DNA from: Pseudohalocynthiibacter aestuariivivens
GTDB lineage: Bacteria; Pseudomonadota; Alphaproteobacteria; Rhodobacterales; Rhodobacteraceae
Direction of reading: 5' to 3'
NCBI RefSeq assembly: GCF_011040495.1
Contig: NZ_CP049043.1
Coordinates: forward strand, 1-62,083
DNA: 62,083 bases
Numbering within the stretch: position 1 is the first letter of the stretch; each line of letters begins with the position of its first letter. A program made the position numbers and the translations under genes. The notes beneath the pieces were generated by a model, which saw only the letters and a list, made by a program, of their open reading frames with translations, had not been told where the DNA came from and ran no database searches. Positions 9,886-18,010 of the stretch are shown here, in pieces.

Positions 9886-12038
9886 TGTCGGACACCCACC
9901 GATCCAATGACTGGTACAGGATCAGCGCAGCGCGCCCGCGTCTGCGCCGCGATGTACGGGTCATTCGCCACCTCTATCTGGGGCAGCCGTGGTATGTGCT
10001 GACCGACCGAACCGGCACCAAGGTCCATCGTCTGACGCCTGCCGCCCAAGAGGTCGCCGGACGGCTGGACGGTCGCCGGTCGGTCGAGGATATATGGGCC
10101 GAACTGACGACTCGGCTGGCCGAGGATGCGCCGACACAGGATGAAATCGTCCGCCTGCTGAGCCAGCTGCACCAATCCGACCTCTTGGACAATGCCGAGA
10201 CACCGCTGCTGGATGATCTGCTGGAACGCCGCGACAAGGACCGCAATCAGAAGTGGAAGAAGCTGCTGCTGAATCCGTTGTCGATCACCCTGCCGCTGAT
10301 TGACCCGGACCGATTTTTGAAATCGCTTACATCCATCATGCGACCGGTGCCCCGCGCGGTCTGGTGGCTGGGGGCGCTGGTGATCATCGTGATCGCGCTG
10401 GCAATCCTGCCGTTGCACTGGCAGGCACTGACCGCGCGCGGGCTGGAGGGGTTTCTGGATCTTGAGAACCTCGCGCTGATCGCGCTGATCTATCCGGCGG
10501 TCAAGGCGCTGCACGAGATCGGGCATGGCATCGTGGTGCGTGGCCGTGGCGGCGAAGTGCACGAGATGGGGCTGATGTTCATCGCCTTCTATCCGATCCC
10601 CTATGTCGAGGCGTCGGCGTCCCTGTCATTTCCCAACAAGTGGGATCGCGCGGCAGTGGCCGGTGCCGGTGTCGTGGTCGAGCTGGTGATCGCGGCCCTC
10701 GCGCTGTTTTTGTGGACACAGGCAGAGCCGGGCATGGTGCGCACCGTGCTGTTCAACACGATGGTCATCTCCGGCCTGTCGACGCTGGCGGTCAACGGCA
10801 ATCCGCTGCTGAAATTCGACGGTTATCATGTGCTGTGTGACGTGATCGAGATCCCCAACATGGCCAAACGCGGCAATGAATGGTGGGGCGAGGTCGTGCG
10901 CGTCTATATTCTGGGCACCGGCGAACGCGCGCGCACCCGGATGCAGATCGGGGGGTGGGAACGGCTGTGGTTCGCGCTGTATCCCCCGGCGGCCTTTGGC
11001 TACCGCATCTTTATTTCGATCACCATCGCGCTGTTTGTTGCCACCACTTATCGGCTGGTGGGGGTGCTGCTGGCGCTGTGGTCGGTATCGCTGATGCTGA
11101 TCTGGCCGGTGCTGAAAACCGCGCATAAGGGGCTGACCGATCCGCGGATTCAGCGCGTGGGACAACGCGCTGTGCTGGGCGCAGGTGTAGCGGCGGCGAT
11201 CCTCGGCGGGCTGCTCTTTGCGCTGCCATTGCCGCATTATGCCGTCGTGCAGGGCGTCGTTTGGCTGCCCGAAGAGGCGATATTGCGCGCACCGCAGGCT
11301 GGCCGGATCGCCGCGCAACAAGCCGCGCATGGCGCGCGCGTCGACATGGGCGCACCGCTGTTCACAGTCGCCGCCCCCGATCTGGAGGCAGAGGCACGGG
11401 TGCGCGCCGCCCGCCTGACCAAGGCCAGAGCCCAATATGCCGCCGCCCGCGCCGAGGGGCGCGCCACAGCCGCGCAATATCGCGACCGGGTCGAGGAAGC
11501 GCGCATCGCCCGCGACGATGCCTCCGCGCGGCTGGCGCAGTTGAATGTGACAGCGGCGTTGCCGGGTCAGCTGGACCTGCCGATGACCACCGGGCTGGAG
11601 GGGCGGTTCTTTGCCCGCGGGGATGTGATCGGGCATGTGCTGCCTGCTGCCGACCCGGTCATTCGCGTGGCAATCCCGCAGGATCTGGCGGCCCTGATCG
11701 CCCGCGAAATGCGCGGGATCGAGTTGCGCTTTGCCGCCGCGCCCGATGTCATCGTGCCAGCCAGCATCCTGCGACAGGTGCCCGCAGGCGGTGATGTACT
11801 GCCCTCGCCGGTGCTGGCGCTGGATGGGGGCGGGACATTTGCCACCGTCCCCGGCGGCGACGGGCCGCTGCGCAGTGTCACGCAACTGTTTCAGCTGGAC
11901 CTCGGGCTGCCCGACGCCGCGCCGCGCCCGGCCTACGGGATGCGTGCGCATGTGCGCCTGACCTTTGCGCCCAAACCGCTGGCGGTGCGGGTGGCGCGAC
12001 AGGTGCGCGCGCTCTTTCTACGGGCCTTCGATGTCTGA
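9885..12038 (+). CDS. PqqD/RRE-like + M50 site-2 protease + HlyD-like membrane protein
   Basis: The start is the ATG at 9885, sharing one base with the upstream TGA; the frame extends further upstream but only inside the previous gene. The product is 717 residues. Residues about 18-105 resemble PqqD, the RiPP recognition element fold (KVHRLTPAAQEVAGRLDGRR, ending in a QLHQSDLL helix). Several transmembrane helices surround an M50 zinc site: HEIGH at about residue 210 and NGNPLLKFDGYHVL at about 305, which supplies the third ligand (Asp). After further helices (about 385-465), the C-terminal third is a lipoyl/HlyD-like periplasmic part (RAPQAGRIAAQQAAHGARVD). Similar M50-biotinyl-lipoyl fusions occur near peptide export genes. 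Site-2 proteases cut within or next to membranes. Here the RRE-like domain could bind the N-terminus of the giant proteins; that is inference. Confidence 0.83.
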   Translation: MSDTHRSNDWYRISAARPRLRRDVRVIRHLYLGQPWYVLTDRTGTKVHRLTPAAQEVAGRLDGRRSVEDIWAELTTRLAEDAPTQDEIVRLLSQLHQSDLLDNAETPLLDDLLERRDKDRNQKWKKLLLNPLSITLPLIDPDRFLKSLTSIMRPVPRAVWWLGALVIIVIALAILPLHWQALTARGLEGFLDLENLALIALIYPAVKALHEIGHGIVVRGRGGEVHEMGLMFIAFYPIPYVEASASLSFPNKWDRAAVAGAGVVVELVIAALALFLWTQAEPGMVRTVLFNTMVISGLSTLAVNGNPLLKFDGYHVLCDVIEIPNMAKRGNEWWGEVVRVYILGTGERARTRMQIGGWERLWFALYPPAAFGYRIFISITIALFVATTYRLVGVLLALWSVSLMLIWPVLKTAHKGLTDPRIQRVGQRAVLGAGVAAAILGGLLFALPLPHYAVVQGVVWLPEEAILRAPQAGRIAAQQAAHGARVDMGAPLFTVAAPDLEAEARVRAARLTKARAQYAAARAEGRATAAQYRDRVEEARIARDDASARLAQLNVTAALPGQLDLPMTTGLEGRFFARGDVIGHVLPAADPVIRVAIPQDLAALIAREMRGIELRFAAAPDVIVPASILRQVPAGGDVLPSPVLALDGGGTFATVPGGDGPLRSVTQLFQLDLGLPDAAPRPAYGMRAHVRLTFAPKPLAVRVARQVRALFLRAFDV

Positions 12039-14037
12039 CGCCGCTCGCCCCTGGGCCACGCCCCTGCGCGCCGACACGGCAGAGCCGGAGCGGCGACCGA
12101 AAGCCCCGAAACGCTCGGACGAGGTGGTGCTGACCGCGCTATCCTATCTGCGCCGCGCCACCACCGGGCCGGGATGGCTGAGCTGGCTGGAAACCCGCGA
12201 TGTGATGCGTATCGGCAAGCGGCTGGCCACACTGGATGACGCAGCACTGGTGGCAAAGGTCCGCGAACAGGCGACATTGCTGCTGTCGCGCGGCCTGAAA
12301 GGCCGTCCGATGCGCATTGCCGCCGCTGGCGTGCGCGAGATGACATGGCGCAAACGGCAGATGCGGCATCACCCGGTGCAGATCACCGGTGGGCTGGCCC
12401 TGACGCGGGGGCGCATTGTCGAGATGGCCACCGGCGAGGGCAAGACGATCACCACGCTGATCCCTGCGGTTCTGGTCGCTCTAACGGGGACGCCGGTGCA
12501 TGTGATCACCGTCAATCAGTACCTCGCCACCCGCGACGCCGAAACGCTGGCCCCGGTGCTAGAGGCGCTGGGGCTGAGTTTTGGCGTCATTACCGAGGAT
12601 ACCGAGCACCACCTGCGGCCTGCGATCTATAATTCTGACATCGTGTTTTCCACTAACTCCGATGTCGCCTTTGACTATCTGCGCGACCGGCTGGCAATGG
12701 GACACGACCGCACCGCGCTGAGCGTGATCGCGCGCCGCATGCTGGGCCGCGATGGTGGGCGCGATGCGGCGCGCATTATGACGCGGGGTCTGGGATTCGC
12801 GGTGATCGACGAGGTGGACAGCATCCTGATCGACGAGGCGCAGACACCGCTGATCATCACCGCCGAGCGCCCCGGCGGAGATGAAGCCCGCGCCGCCGAT
12901 GACGCGCTGCTGGCGCTGGCGGCGTCGCTGGACGAGGGCACGCATTACCGGCTGGATCGCAAGGCGCGCAGCGTTCGCCTGCTGCCACCCGCCGACGATG
13001 TGCTGGCCGGGCTGGTGCCACCGACACCCGCATTGGTGGCCGAAACCGCGCGGCGCGAGGCGCTGGTGCAGGCGCTGTCAGCGTTGCATCTGTATACCCG
13101 CGACGAACATTACATCCTGACCGAGGACGGGCTGGCGATTGTTGACGAATTTACCGGGCGCGTGATGGCAGACCGGCAATGGCAGAGCGGGCTCCACCAG
13201 ATGATCGAGGCCAAGGAACGGGTCGAACGTTCTGGCATACGCGAGACATTGGCACAGATCACCTATCAGACGTTTTTTGCACGCTACCTGTGGTTCGCTG
13301 GCATGACCGGCACCGCGTCCGAAGTGGCGCGAGAACTGCGCCTGTCACATGGCCGCGCAGTGTTACGCTTGCCGACCCATCGCCGTATCCGCCGCCGCAT
13401 GGCACGCACCCGGCTCTTTGGTCGCTCTGACCGGCGATGGCATGCCGTCGCGCGAGATGCGGCGCGGCTGGCGGCACAAGGGCGGCCCGTGTTAATCGGC
13501 ACACGTTCGGTCGCCGCGTCAGAGGAGATCGCCAACCGATTGCGCGCCGCCGGACAAACGCCAGTGGTGCTGAATGCACGTCAGGACGAAGGCGAGGCCG
13601 AGATTGTCGCAGAGGCGGGCAGTGCCGGGCGCATCACCGTCGCCACCAACATGGCCGGGCGCGGAACTGACATACCCGTTGCCAAAGAGGTGGAGGCGGC
13701 GGGCGGGCTACATGTCATCGTCACCGAATTTCACAGCTCGTCACGGATCGACCGCCAGTTGATCGGGCGCACCGGACGGCAGGGCCAGCGCGGATCGGCG
13801 GCGGCCTACGTCTCGTTGGAGGATGCGTTGTTTGCCGACATGGCCCCCGGCATGGTGCGCCTGCTGGGCTGGATCACCGCCCGGTGGCCCGGACGGCTGC
13901 CATCTCCGCTGGCAGAATTGTTGCGCAACCTCGCGCAGGCCCGGTCAGAACGACGGGGGCGCAAACGGCGGACAGACACGGTGCGCCGGGCGAGAAAGCA
14001 GGAAAAGGCGTTGGGGTTCCGGCCGGACAACATCTGA
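12031..14037 (+). CDS. SecA-like preprotein translocase ATPase (accessory, short)
   Basis: The ATG at 12031 overlaps the end of the previous gene by 8 bases. The product is 668 residues, against roughly 800-900 for housekeeping SecA. Visible SecA motifs, in order: Walker A MATGEGKT (about residue 132), DEVDSILIDEAQTPLI (about 260), a preprotein-crosslinking region, YILTEDGLAIVDEFTGRVM (about 370), FAGMTGTA (about 422), NMAGRGTDIPV (about 540) and IGRTGRQGQRG (about 578). The protein ends about 80 residues later, so the helical wing/scaffold part is reduced and the C-terminal SecB/zinc tail is missing. That marks it as an accessory SecA. As the last gene after the giant protein and two HlyD-type fusions, it is probably the motor of a dedicated export route (inference). 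Confidence 0.88.
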   Translation: MSDAARPWATPLRADTAEPERRPKAPKRSDEVVLTALSYLRRATTGPGWLSWLETRDVMRIGKRLATLDDAALVAKVREQATLLLSRGLKGRPMRIAAAGVREMTWRKRQMRHHPVQITGGLALTRGRIVEMATGEGKTITTLIPAVLVALTGTPVHVITVNQYLATRDAETLAPVLEALGLSFGVITEDTEHHLRPAIYNSDIVFSTNSDVAFDYLRDRLAMGHDRTALSVIARRMLGRDGGRDAARIMTRGLGFAVIDEVDSILIDEAQTPLIITAERPGGDEARAADDALLALAASLDEGTHYRLDRKARSVRLLPPADDVLAGLVPPTPALVAETARREALVQALSALHLYTRDEHYILTEDGLAIVDEFTGRVMADRQWQSGLHQMIEAKERVERSGIRETLAQITYQTFFARYLWFAGMTGTASEVARELRLSHGRAVLRLPTHRRIRRRMARTRLFGRSDRRWHAVARDAARLAAQGRPVLIGTRSVAASEEIANRLRAAGQTPVVLNARQDEGEAEIVAEAGSAGRITVATNMAGRGTDIPVAKEVEAAGGLHVIVTEFHSSSRIDRQLIGRTGRQGQRGSAAAYVSLEDALFADMAPGMVRLLGWITARWPGRLPSPLAELLRNLAQARSERRGRKRRTDTVRRARKQEKALGFRPDNI

Positions 14038-14605
14038 AGCAGATCGTTGTTGGGTGGCTATATTTTACATAATCAAGATTATAAGACCAGCCGCGAGTTC
14101 TTGGGTTCACCCGCACCGCGCGGCAGTTTCACAGCTTTACCCCTCTTGCAAAGGAATCGCCCGACCTTGACGGGATTCGAACACGGCAACCGCCCATTTT
14201 TGCGGCAACGCTCTGTGGCAGCATCCCACTATAATATATGCAAAAAACATCTTTTAATCGCGCATATGCTCTGGAAACTGTTGACAGTTATGACCCGAGA
14301 GCGGATCGCCACCCTGTTCATGCAATGCGGATACCGATAGCCGGCACGGCATTGCAAACGCAGTTACCAATATAGACTATTTTACAATCACTTAGGTAAC
14401 ATCCTCAATAGATAACGCCATCCTGGAATCGCGTTTTCCATGCGCTTTTTGAGTCGTCAAGCTTGACAAAACGACGCAGAGGACGTTTCCTAACGGGGGA
14501 ATAACTTTACTGGAAGGCAACGTTAAGGGGGACCGGCAGCGCAAAACTGACGCTGCCAATAGCCGTCGAAAATCATCAGGAATCACTAATTCGGGGAGGA
14601 ATTAA
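14038..14605. other. Intergenic region with possible tRNA 3' remnant and a 12-bp palindrome
   Basis: No convincing gene lies here, and base composition is more AT-rich than the flanks. At about 14161-14181 the minus strand carries a TTCGAATCCCG segment, like the T-loop and 3' end of a tRNA. The T-stem does not pair well and no anticodon arm is seen, so it is at most a remnant. A perfect palindrome GTCAAGCTTGAC lies at 14456-14467. A strong ribosome binding site, GGGGAGGAA, ends just before the next start at 14606. Confidence 0.5.
14456..14467. promoter_or_regulatory. 12-bp perfect palindrome, candidate operator
   Basis: GTCAAGCTTGAC is fully self-complementary and lies about 140 bases upstream of the small-membrane-protein/permease operon. 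The size and symmetry suit a dimeric repressor or activator site. No regulator gene is adjacent, and no paired -35/-10 elements could be fixed with certainty. Confidence 0.25.
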
Positions 14606-14896
14606 ATGGCCGACTTATCAAAACGCATTGAAAGTATGCACAAGCGGGATGTGACGATCGCTTGGGCTTTTGTCATCGGTTTATGGGTTGCAATTTCGTT
14701 TATCGCATACGCGACATGGTCGCTGGCACCCAGTAGCGCCGCACGCACGATGCTACTGATCGGAGGCGGTACGCTACTGCTGTTCAACACCGCAGCCATT
14801 CTGGCGATGCTGCGGCATTACCGCGAAGATCGCGATTTCATGTACGGGCTGGATATCAAGTTTCTTGATGCATCCCGCGCACAGAAAAACCGCTAA
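14606..14896 (+). CDS. Small two-helix membrane protein, permease operon gene 1
   Basis: This 96-residue protein starts at ATG 14606 behind a strong GGGGAGGAA site. It has two transmembrane helices (about residues 19-40 and 48-68) joined by a short loop, with charged ends. The C-terminus (HYREDRDFMYGLDIKFLDAS) is hydrophilic. I do not recognise a named family. It opens a cluster of three small membrane proteins ending in an APC-type permease, all on one strand with 12-14-base gaps and good ribosome binding sites. An accessory-subunit role for the transporter is inferred from that layout. Confidence 0.8.
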   Translation: MADLSKRIESMHKRDVTIAWAFVIGLWVAISFIAYATWSLAPSSAARTMLLIGGGTLLLFNTAAILAMLRHYREDRDFMYGLDIKFLDASRAQKNR

Positions 14897-14910
14897 GGAA
14901 GGATCTGAAA

Positions 14911-15291
14911 ATGGCAGATTACATCCCTCCCGTTCAGAGCAAGTTCGGGCAGATTATTGACGTTATCGTGCTACTGGTGCTCGCCATTGGCGCGCTCTAC
15001 ATGCCGTTGTGGCTGGGCCTTGCGGGCAGCGCACAAACCTCGAACGTGCCGGACAACCCAACATGGGAAAGCTTGGGGCAGAATGCCACGATGGTCGAGA
15101 AATGGAACCAGCTTGGCTATACCGAAGCGGCTGAAGCCGCCGAATTGATCACCGCTCGTTTTGACTATTCGTTCTCGATCCTCAGCCTGTTGGTGATGAT
15201 CGTGGTGGTCGTCGGGTACTACGCGATCATCCTGCGTTTTTCGGAAAAAGAATATCGCGACGTGATTTCCGAGAAATTTGGCGACTCCTGA
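14911..15291 (+). CDS. Small membrane protein with periplasmic loop, permease operon gene 2
   Basis: This 126-residue protein starts at ATG 14911, 14 bases after the previous stop and preceded by GGAAGGA. Helix 1 spans about residues 16-38 and helix 2 about 86-108. Between them is a loop of about 50 residues with Trp, Asn and Glu, likely periplasmic. The C-terminal tail (RFSEKEYRDVISEKFGDS) is charged. No family is recognised. The size, the two-helix plan and the position before the permease suggest a subunit of a multi-part transporter rather than an enzyme. Confidence 0.8.
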   Translation: MADYIPPVQSKFGQIIDVIVLLVLAIGALYMPLWLGLAGSAQTSNVPDNPTWESLGQNATMVEKWNQLGYTEAAEAAELITARFDYSFSILSLLVMIVVVVGYYAIILRFSEKEYRDVISEKFGDS

Positions 15292-15305
15292 GGGGAATTT
15301 GAACA

Positions 15306-15473
15306 ATGGATATCTGGAATATCATCGAATACGCCGCATGGGGCCTATCCGCCATCTTTGGCCTCTACATCATCATCGACTGGATCAAGATCGACAGCAC
15401 CTACAGCGACGAGGAACTGATGTCCTCCCGCGAGGGTGAGCTCGAAGCTATGACCGAAGATCACACTCTTTGA
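15306..15473 (+). CDS. Single-helix small membrane protein, permease operon gene 3
   Basis: A 55-residue reading frame runs from ATG 15306 to TGA 15471-15473, with GAGGGGAA at a good distance upstream. It has one transmembrane helix (about residues 8-25, AAWGLSAIFGLYIIIDW) and an acidic tail rich in Glu/Asp/Ser. It fits exactly between its neighbours, with 14 bases before it and 12 after. That, together with the ribosome binding site, supports a real gene despite its size. Role unknown; probably an accessory subunit of the permease encoded next. Confidence 0.72.
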   Translation: MDIWNIIEYAAWGLSAIFGLYIIIDWIKIDSTYSDEELMSSREGELEAMTEDHTL

Positions 15474-15485
15474 AGGGGCGAGTAG

Positions 15486-16895
15486 ATGTCTAACACGAAT
15501 ATCACATCCGCAGATGGGACGGCCTCGGTCGATTCCAAAGGCGGTCTGGCACGGGTTCTGGGCCCGGCACATATCTGGGGCCTCGGCGTCGGGATCGTTC
15601 TGGTCGGGGAATACATGGGCTGGAACTTTGCCGTCGGCAAAGGCGGGGCATATGCCGCGCTGTTGGCCTGTTGGTTCGCAGGGCTACTGTATTCCTGCGT
15701 TGCCATGATCGACAGCGAGGTGACGTCGACCGTCGCCGCGGCAGGCGGGCAATATACCCAAGCCAAACATATCGTCGGGCCGCTGATGGCCTTTAACGTC
15801 GGGCTCTACCTTGTCTTTGCCTATACGATGCTGGAGGCCGCGAATGCGATCACCTTCGGTTTCCTGATAGACACGGTTGCGGGCATGACGGGGCACGAAG
15901 GCCTCGACGAGAGGCCGTTCATCATTCTGGCGATCATGTTTCTGGCATGGCTGAACTATCGCGGTGTTCTGGCAACGCTGACCTTCAGCCTGATCATCAC
16001 GGCGTTTGCGTTCGTCGCCATCATCGTGCTGTTCCTGTCCACCACCCTGCTGATGGGCGACAGCCCACTGCGCCACGCGGAGCTGATGACCGACCTGCCC
16101 TATGGCTGGCTGGGTGTTCTAGCTGCGATGCATTTCGGCCTCTGGTATTACCTCGGGATCGAAGGCACCTGTCAGGCGGCCGAAGAGGTCCGTTCGCCTG
16201 CGCGCGCGCTGCCATTCGGCACATTGGCCGGAATCATGACCCTGCTGATCGCCGCATCGCTGACATGGTATGTCTGCGTCGGTCTGATGCCGTGGGAATA
16301 TCTGGGACAGGCGGGCGTTCCGCTGTTTGACGCGGCGCGTCTGACCGGATCGACGGGTCTGATGGTTCTGCTGGGTATCGGGACAATGTTCGCGACGCTG
16401 GCCTCGGCCAACGGCTGTATCAACGATGCCAGCCGCGCATGGTTCGCCATGGGCCGCGATCACTACCTGCCCGATTGGTTCGGCGCGGTGCATCCCAAGT
16501 TCAAGACACCGTACCGTGCGATCATCTTCCTGATCCCGATCGCGATGATCTTTGCGCTTGGGGCACCGCTGGATCAGGTTATCACCTTCTCGATCCTGTC
16601 GGGGCTGCTGGAGTACACCTTCATGCCGCTGAACGTGATCCTGTTCCGTCGCAAGTGGCCGCTGAACTCGATCAAACGCGGGTACGAGCATCCGTTCCAC
16701 CCGATCCCGGCGATCGTGCTGCTCAGCCTTTGTGCAGTCACGTTCTTTGCCGTGTTCCTCGGCTATGGTTCACAGCTGGTGGCGATGATCTCGTTCTACA
16801 TCGTTGTATCGCTGTGGTTCCACTTCTGGCGCTATCGCTTTGTGCGGCGTGCGGCACAGTTCACGATGCCGTGGCCACGTCCGCAAGGATACTGA
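15486..16895 (+). CDS. APC-superfamily amino acid/amine permease
   Basis: This 469-residue integral membrane protein starts at ATG 15486 after AAGGGGCGAG. About twelve hydrophobic helices are visible. The first begins with HIWGLGVGIVLVGEYMGWNF, the glycine-rich discontinuous TM1 typical of the APC fold. TM6 contains FGLWYYLGIEGTCQAAEEVR, matching the conserved EE-x-R element of amino acid and ethanolamine permeases. The length is normal for the family. The substrate cannot be read from sequence; ethanolamine-type or amino acid uptake are the nearest guesses. Three small membrane proteins precede it in the same operon, which is unusual for this normally single-subunit family. A clear terminator follows. 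Confidence 0.88.
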   Translation: MSNTNITSADGTASVDSKGGLARVLGPAHIWGLGVGIVLVGEYMGWNFAVGKGGAYAALLACWFAGLLYSCVAMIDSEVTSTVAAAGGQYTQAKHIVGPLMAFNVGLYLVFAYTMLEAANAITFGFLIDTVAGMTGHEGLDERPFIILAIMFLAWLNYRGVLATLTFSLIITAFAFVAIIVLFLSTTLLMGDSPLRHAELMTDLPYGWLGVLAAMHFGLWYYLGIEGTCQAAEEVRSPARALPFGTLAGIMTLLIAASLTWYVCVGLMPWEYLGQAGVPLFDAARLTGSTGLMVLLGIGTMFATLASANGCINDASRAWFAMGRDHYLPDWFGAVHPKFKTPYRAIIFLIPIAMIFALGAPLDQVITFSILSGLLEYTFMPLNVILFRRKWPLNSIKRGYEHPFHPIPAIVLLSLCAVTFFAVFLGYGSQLVAMISFYIVVSLWFHFWRYRFVRRAAQFTMPWPRPQGY

Positions 16896-16912
16896 TAGAC
16901 GACTGACACCTG

Positions 16913-16942
16913 AACCGGCCCGCCATTCTGCGGGCCGGTTTT
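16913..16942 (+). terminator. Rho-independent terminator after the permease
   Basis: An 11-bp perfect stem (AACCGGCCCGC / GCGGGCCGGTT) with a 6-base loop is followed by a short T-rich run. It starts 18 bases after the permease stop and closes that operon. The next gene's coding sequence begins about 20 bases later. Confidence 0.8.
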
Positions 16943-16961
16943 CTGAAAAGGAACAGACCGC

Positions 16962-17660
16962 ATGGATCGCATTTTTCTGACACTCATCGTTCTGGTCCTC
17001 GGTGCGATTGTCGCCACTCTGGCAATCAACATGCGCCGCGCCGCACAGGCACGCAGCGGAACGCGCGCGGCATTTCTGGACATCTGCCGCAGCCTGCTGG
17101 ACAGGCCACGCACACAGATCGCCGCCACCGGATACGCTCGCCTCGCTGGGAAATATGCGGGGTTGGAGGCCGATATTCAGGTGGTGCCCGACACGCTGAC
17201 ATTCCGCAAGCTGCCAGCCCTGTGGGTTCTGGTGACGCTGCCCGGCCCGTTGCCCGTCGGGGCCACCGTCGATCTGATGATCCGCCCGACCGGGGTCGAG
17301 CCGTTCTCGCGATTCCAGACACTGAACACCCAGCTCGACGTGCCCGACGGCTTTCCCGAAGATTGCGCCATTCGCACTGACTGTCAGGCCGACATGCCGT
17401 CCGAGGCGCTGGTACGCGCCCATCTGCATCTGTTCGACGATCCGATGGTCAAGGAACTGGTGATTTCGCCCAAAGGCGTCCGGCTGGTGTTTCTGGCCGA
17501 AGAAGCACAGCGCAGCCGCTATCTGATCTATCGCGATTGCGAAATGGGTCAGACACCCTTGCCAGCAGAGCGGCTTGCGCCCAAACTGGACGCGTTATTG
17601 GCTCTGCGTGCGGATGTTCTGGACGAGGGTGCCCCACAGTTACAAAGCAAGTCCGCATGA
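16962..17660 (+). CDS. Membrane-anchored protein of unknown function
   Basis: This 232-residue protein starts at ATG 16962 after GAAAAGGAACAG. One N-terminal helix (about residues 4-23, FLTLIVLVLGAIVATLAI) is followed by Arg residues, so the rest may be cytoplasmic (N-out) or the helix may be an uncleaved signal anchor. The body is a mixed alpha/beta globular region with no motif I recognise; two Cys fall in CAIRTDCQADMP. Its stop overlaps the next start (ATGA), so the two are translationally coupled. No function is proposed. Confidence 0.72.
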   Translation: MDRIFLTLIVLVLGAIVATLAINMRRAAQARSGTRAAFLDICRSLLDRPRTQIAATGYARLAGKYAGLEADIQVVPDTLTFRKLPALWVLVTLPGPLPVGATVDLMIRPTGVEPFSRFQTLNTQLDVPDGFPEDCAIRTDCQADMPSEALVRAHLHLFDDPMVKELVISPKGVRLVFLAEEAQRSRYLIYRDCEMGQTPLPAERLAPKLDALLALRADVLDEGAPQLQSKSA

Positions 17661-17944
17661 GCATCGTCACCCGCCCCCCTGTTCAGCCCTATCTGGTTCT
17701 GGCCTCGGCCATCATTCTGCCCGCATCGGGGCAGGTCCTGAACCGCCAGCCGATACGCGGGTTGGTGTTCTTGTTCTTTATTCTGCTCTTGGGCGGATAT
17801 ACCCTGCAAACGGCAGCACCGGATGTCTCTGTCGTCGGCAAGCTGGCGGGCGGGATCTTTGTCTATGCGATGGCGATCTACGATGCCTACAAGACCGCGC
17901 GCGTCCAGCACGAAGTCTGGCGCGTGGCAAAGGGCCAGTCCTAG
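17657..17944 (+). CDS. Small three-helix membrane protein (TM2/DUF5683-like)
   Basis: This 95-residue protein starts at ATG 17657, overlapping the previous TGA. The frame extends further upstream, but only inside the previous gene. It contains ILPASGQVLNRQPIRGLVFL, which resembles the P-G-Q-x-Y/N-x-(Q/R)-x-x-RG turn of small TM2-like membrane proteins, followed by two more hydrophobic segments and a basic tail. Translational coupling suggests it works with the 232-residue membrane protein. Function unknown. Confidence 0.72.
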   Translation: MSIVTRPPVQPYLVLASAIILPASGQVLNRQPIRGLVFLFFILLLGGYTLQTAAPDVSVVGKLAGGIFVYAMAIYDAYKTARVQHEVWRVAKGQS

Positions 17945-18010
17945 CAGGTATTGCCGGGACGTGCGGCATGACCTTCGCGCGACCCGATCATTCATGCTAG
18001 ACCGCAGCCC

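Noticed and set aside
14158..14225. Complete tRNA gene on the minus strand
   Set aside because: Only the T-loop/acceptor-like part is present; T-stem pairing is poor and no anticodon arm or D arm can be drawn.
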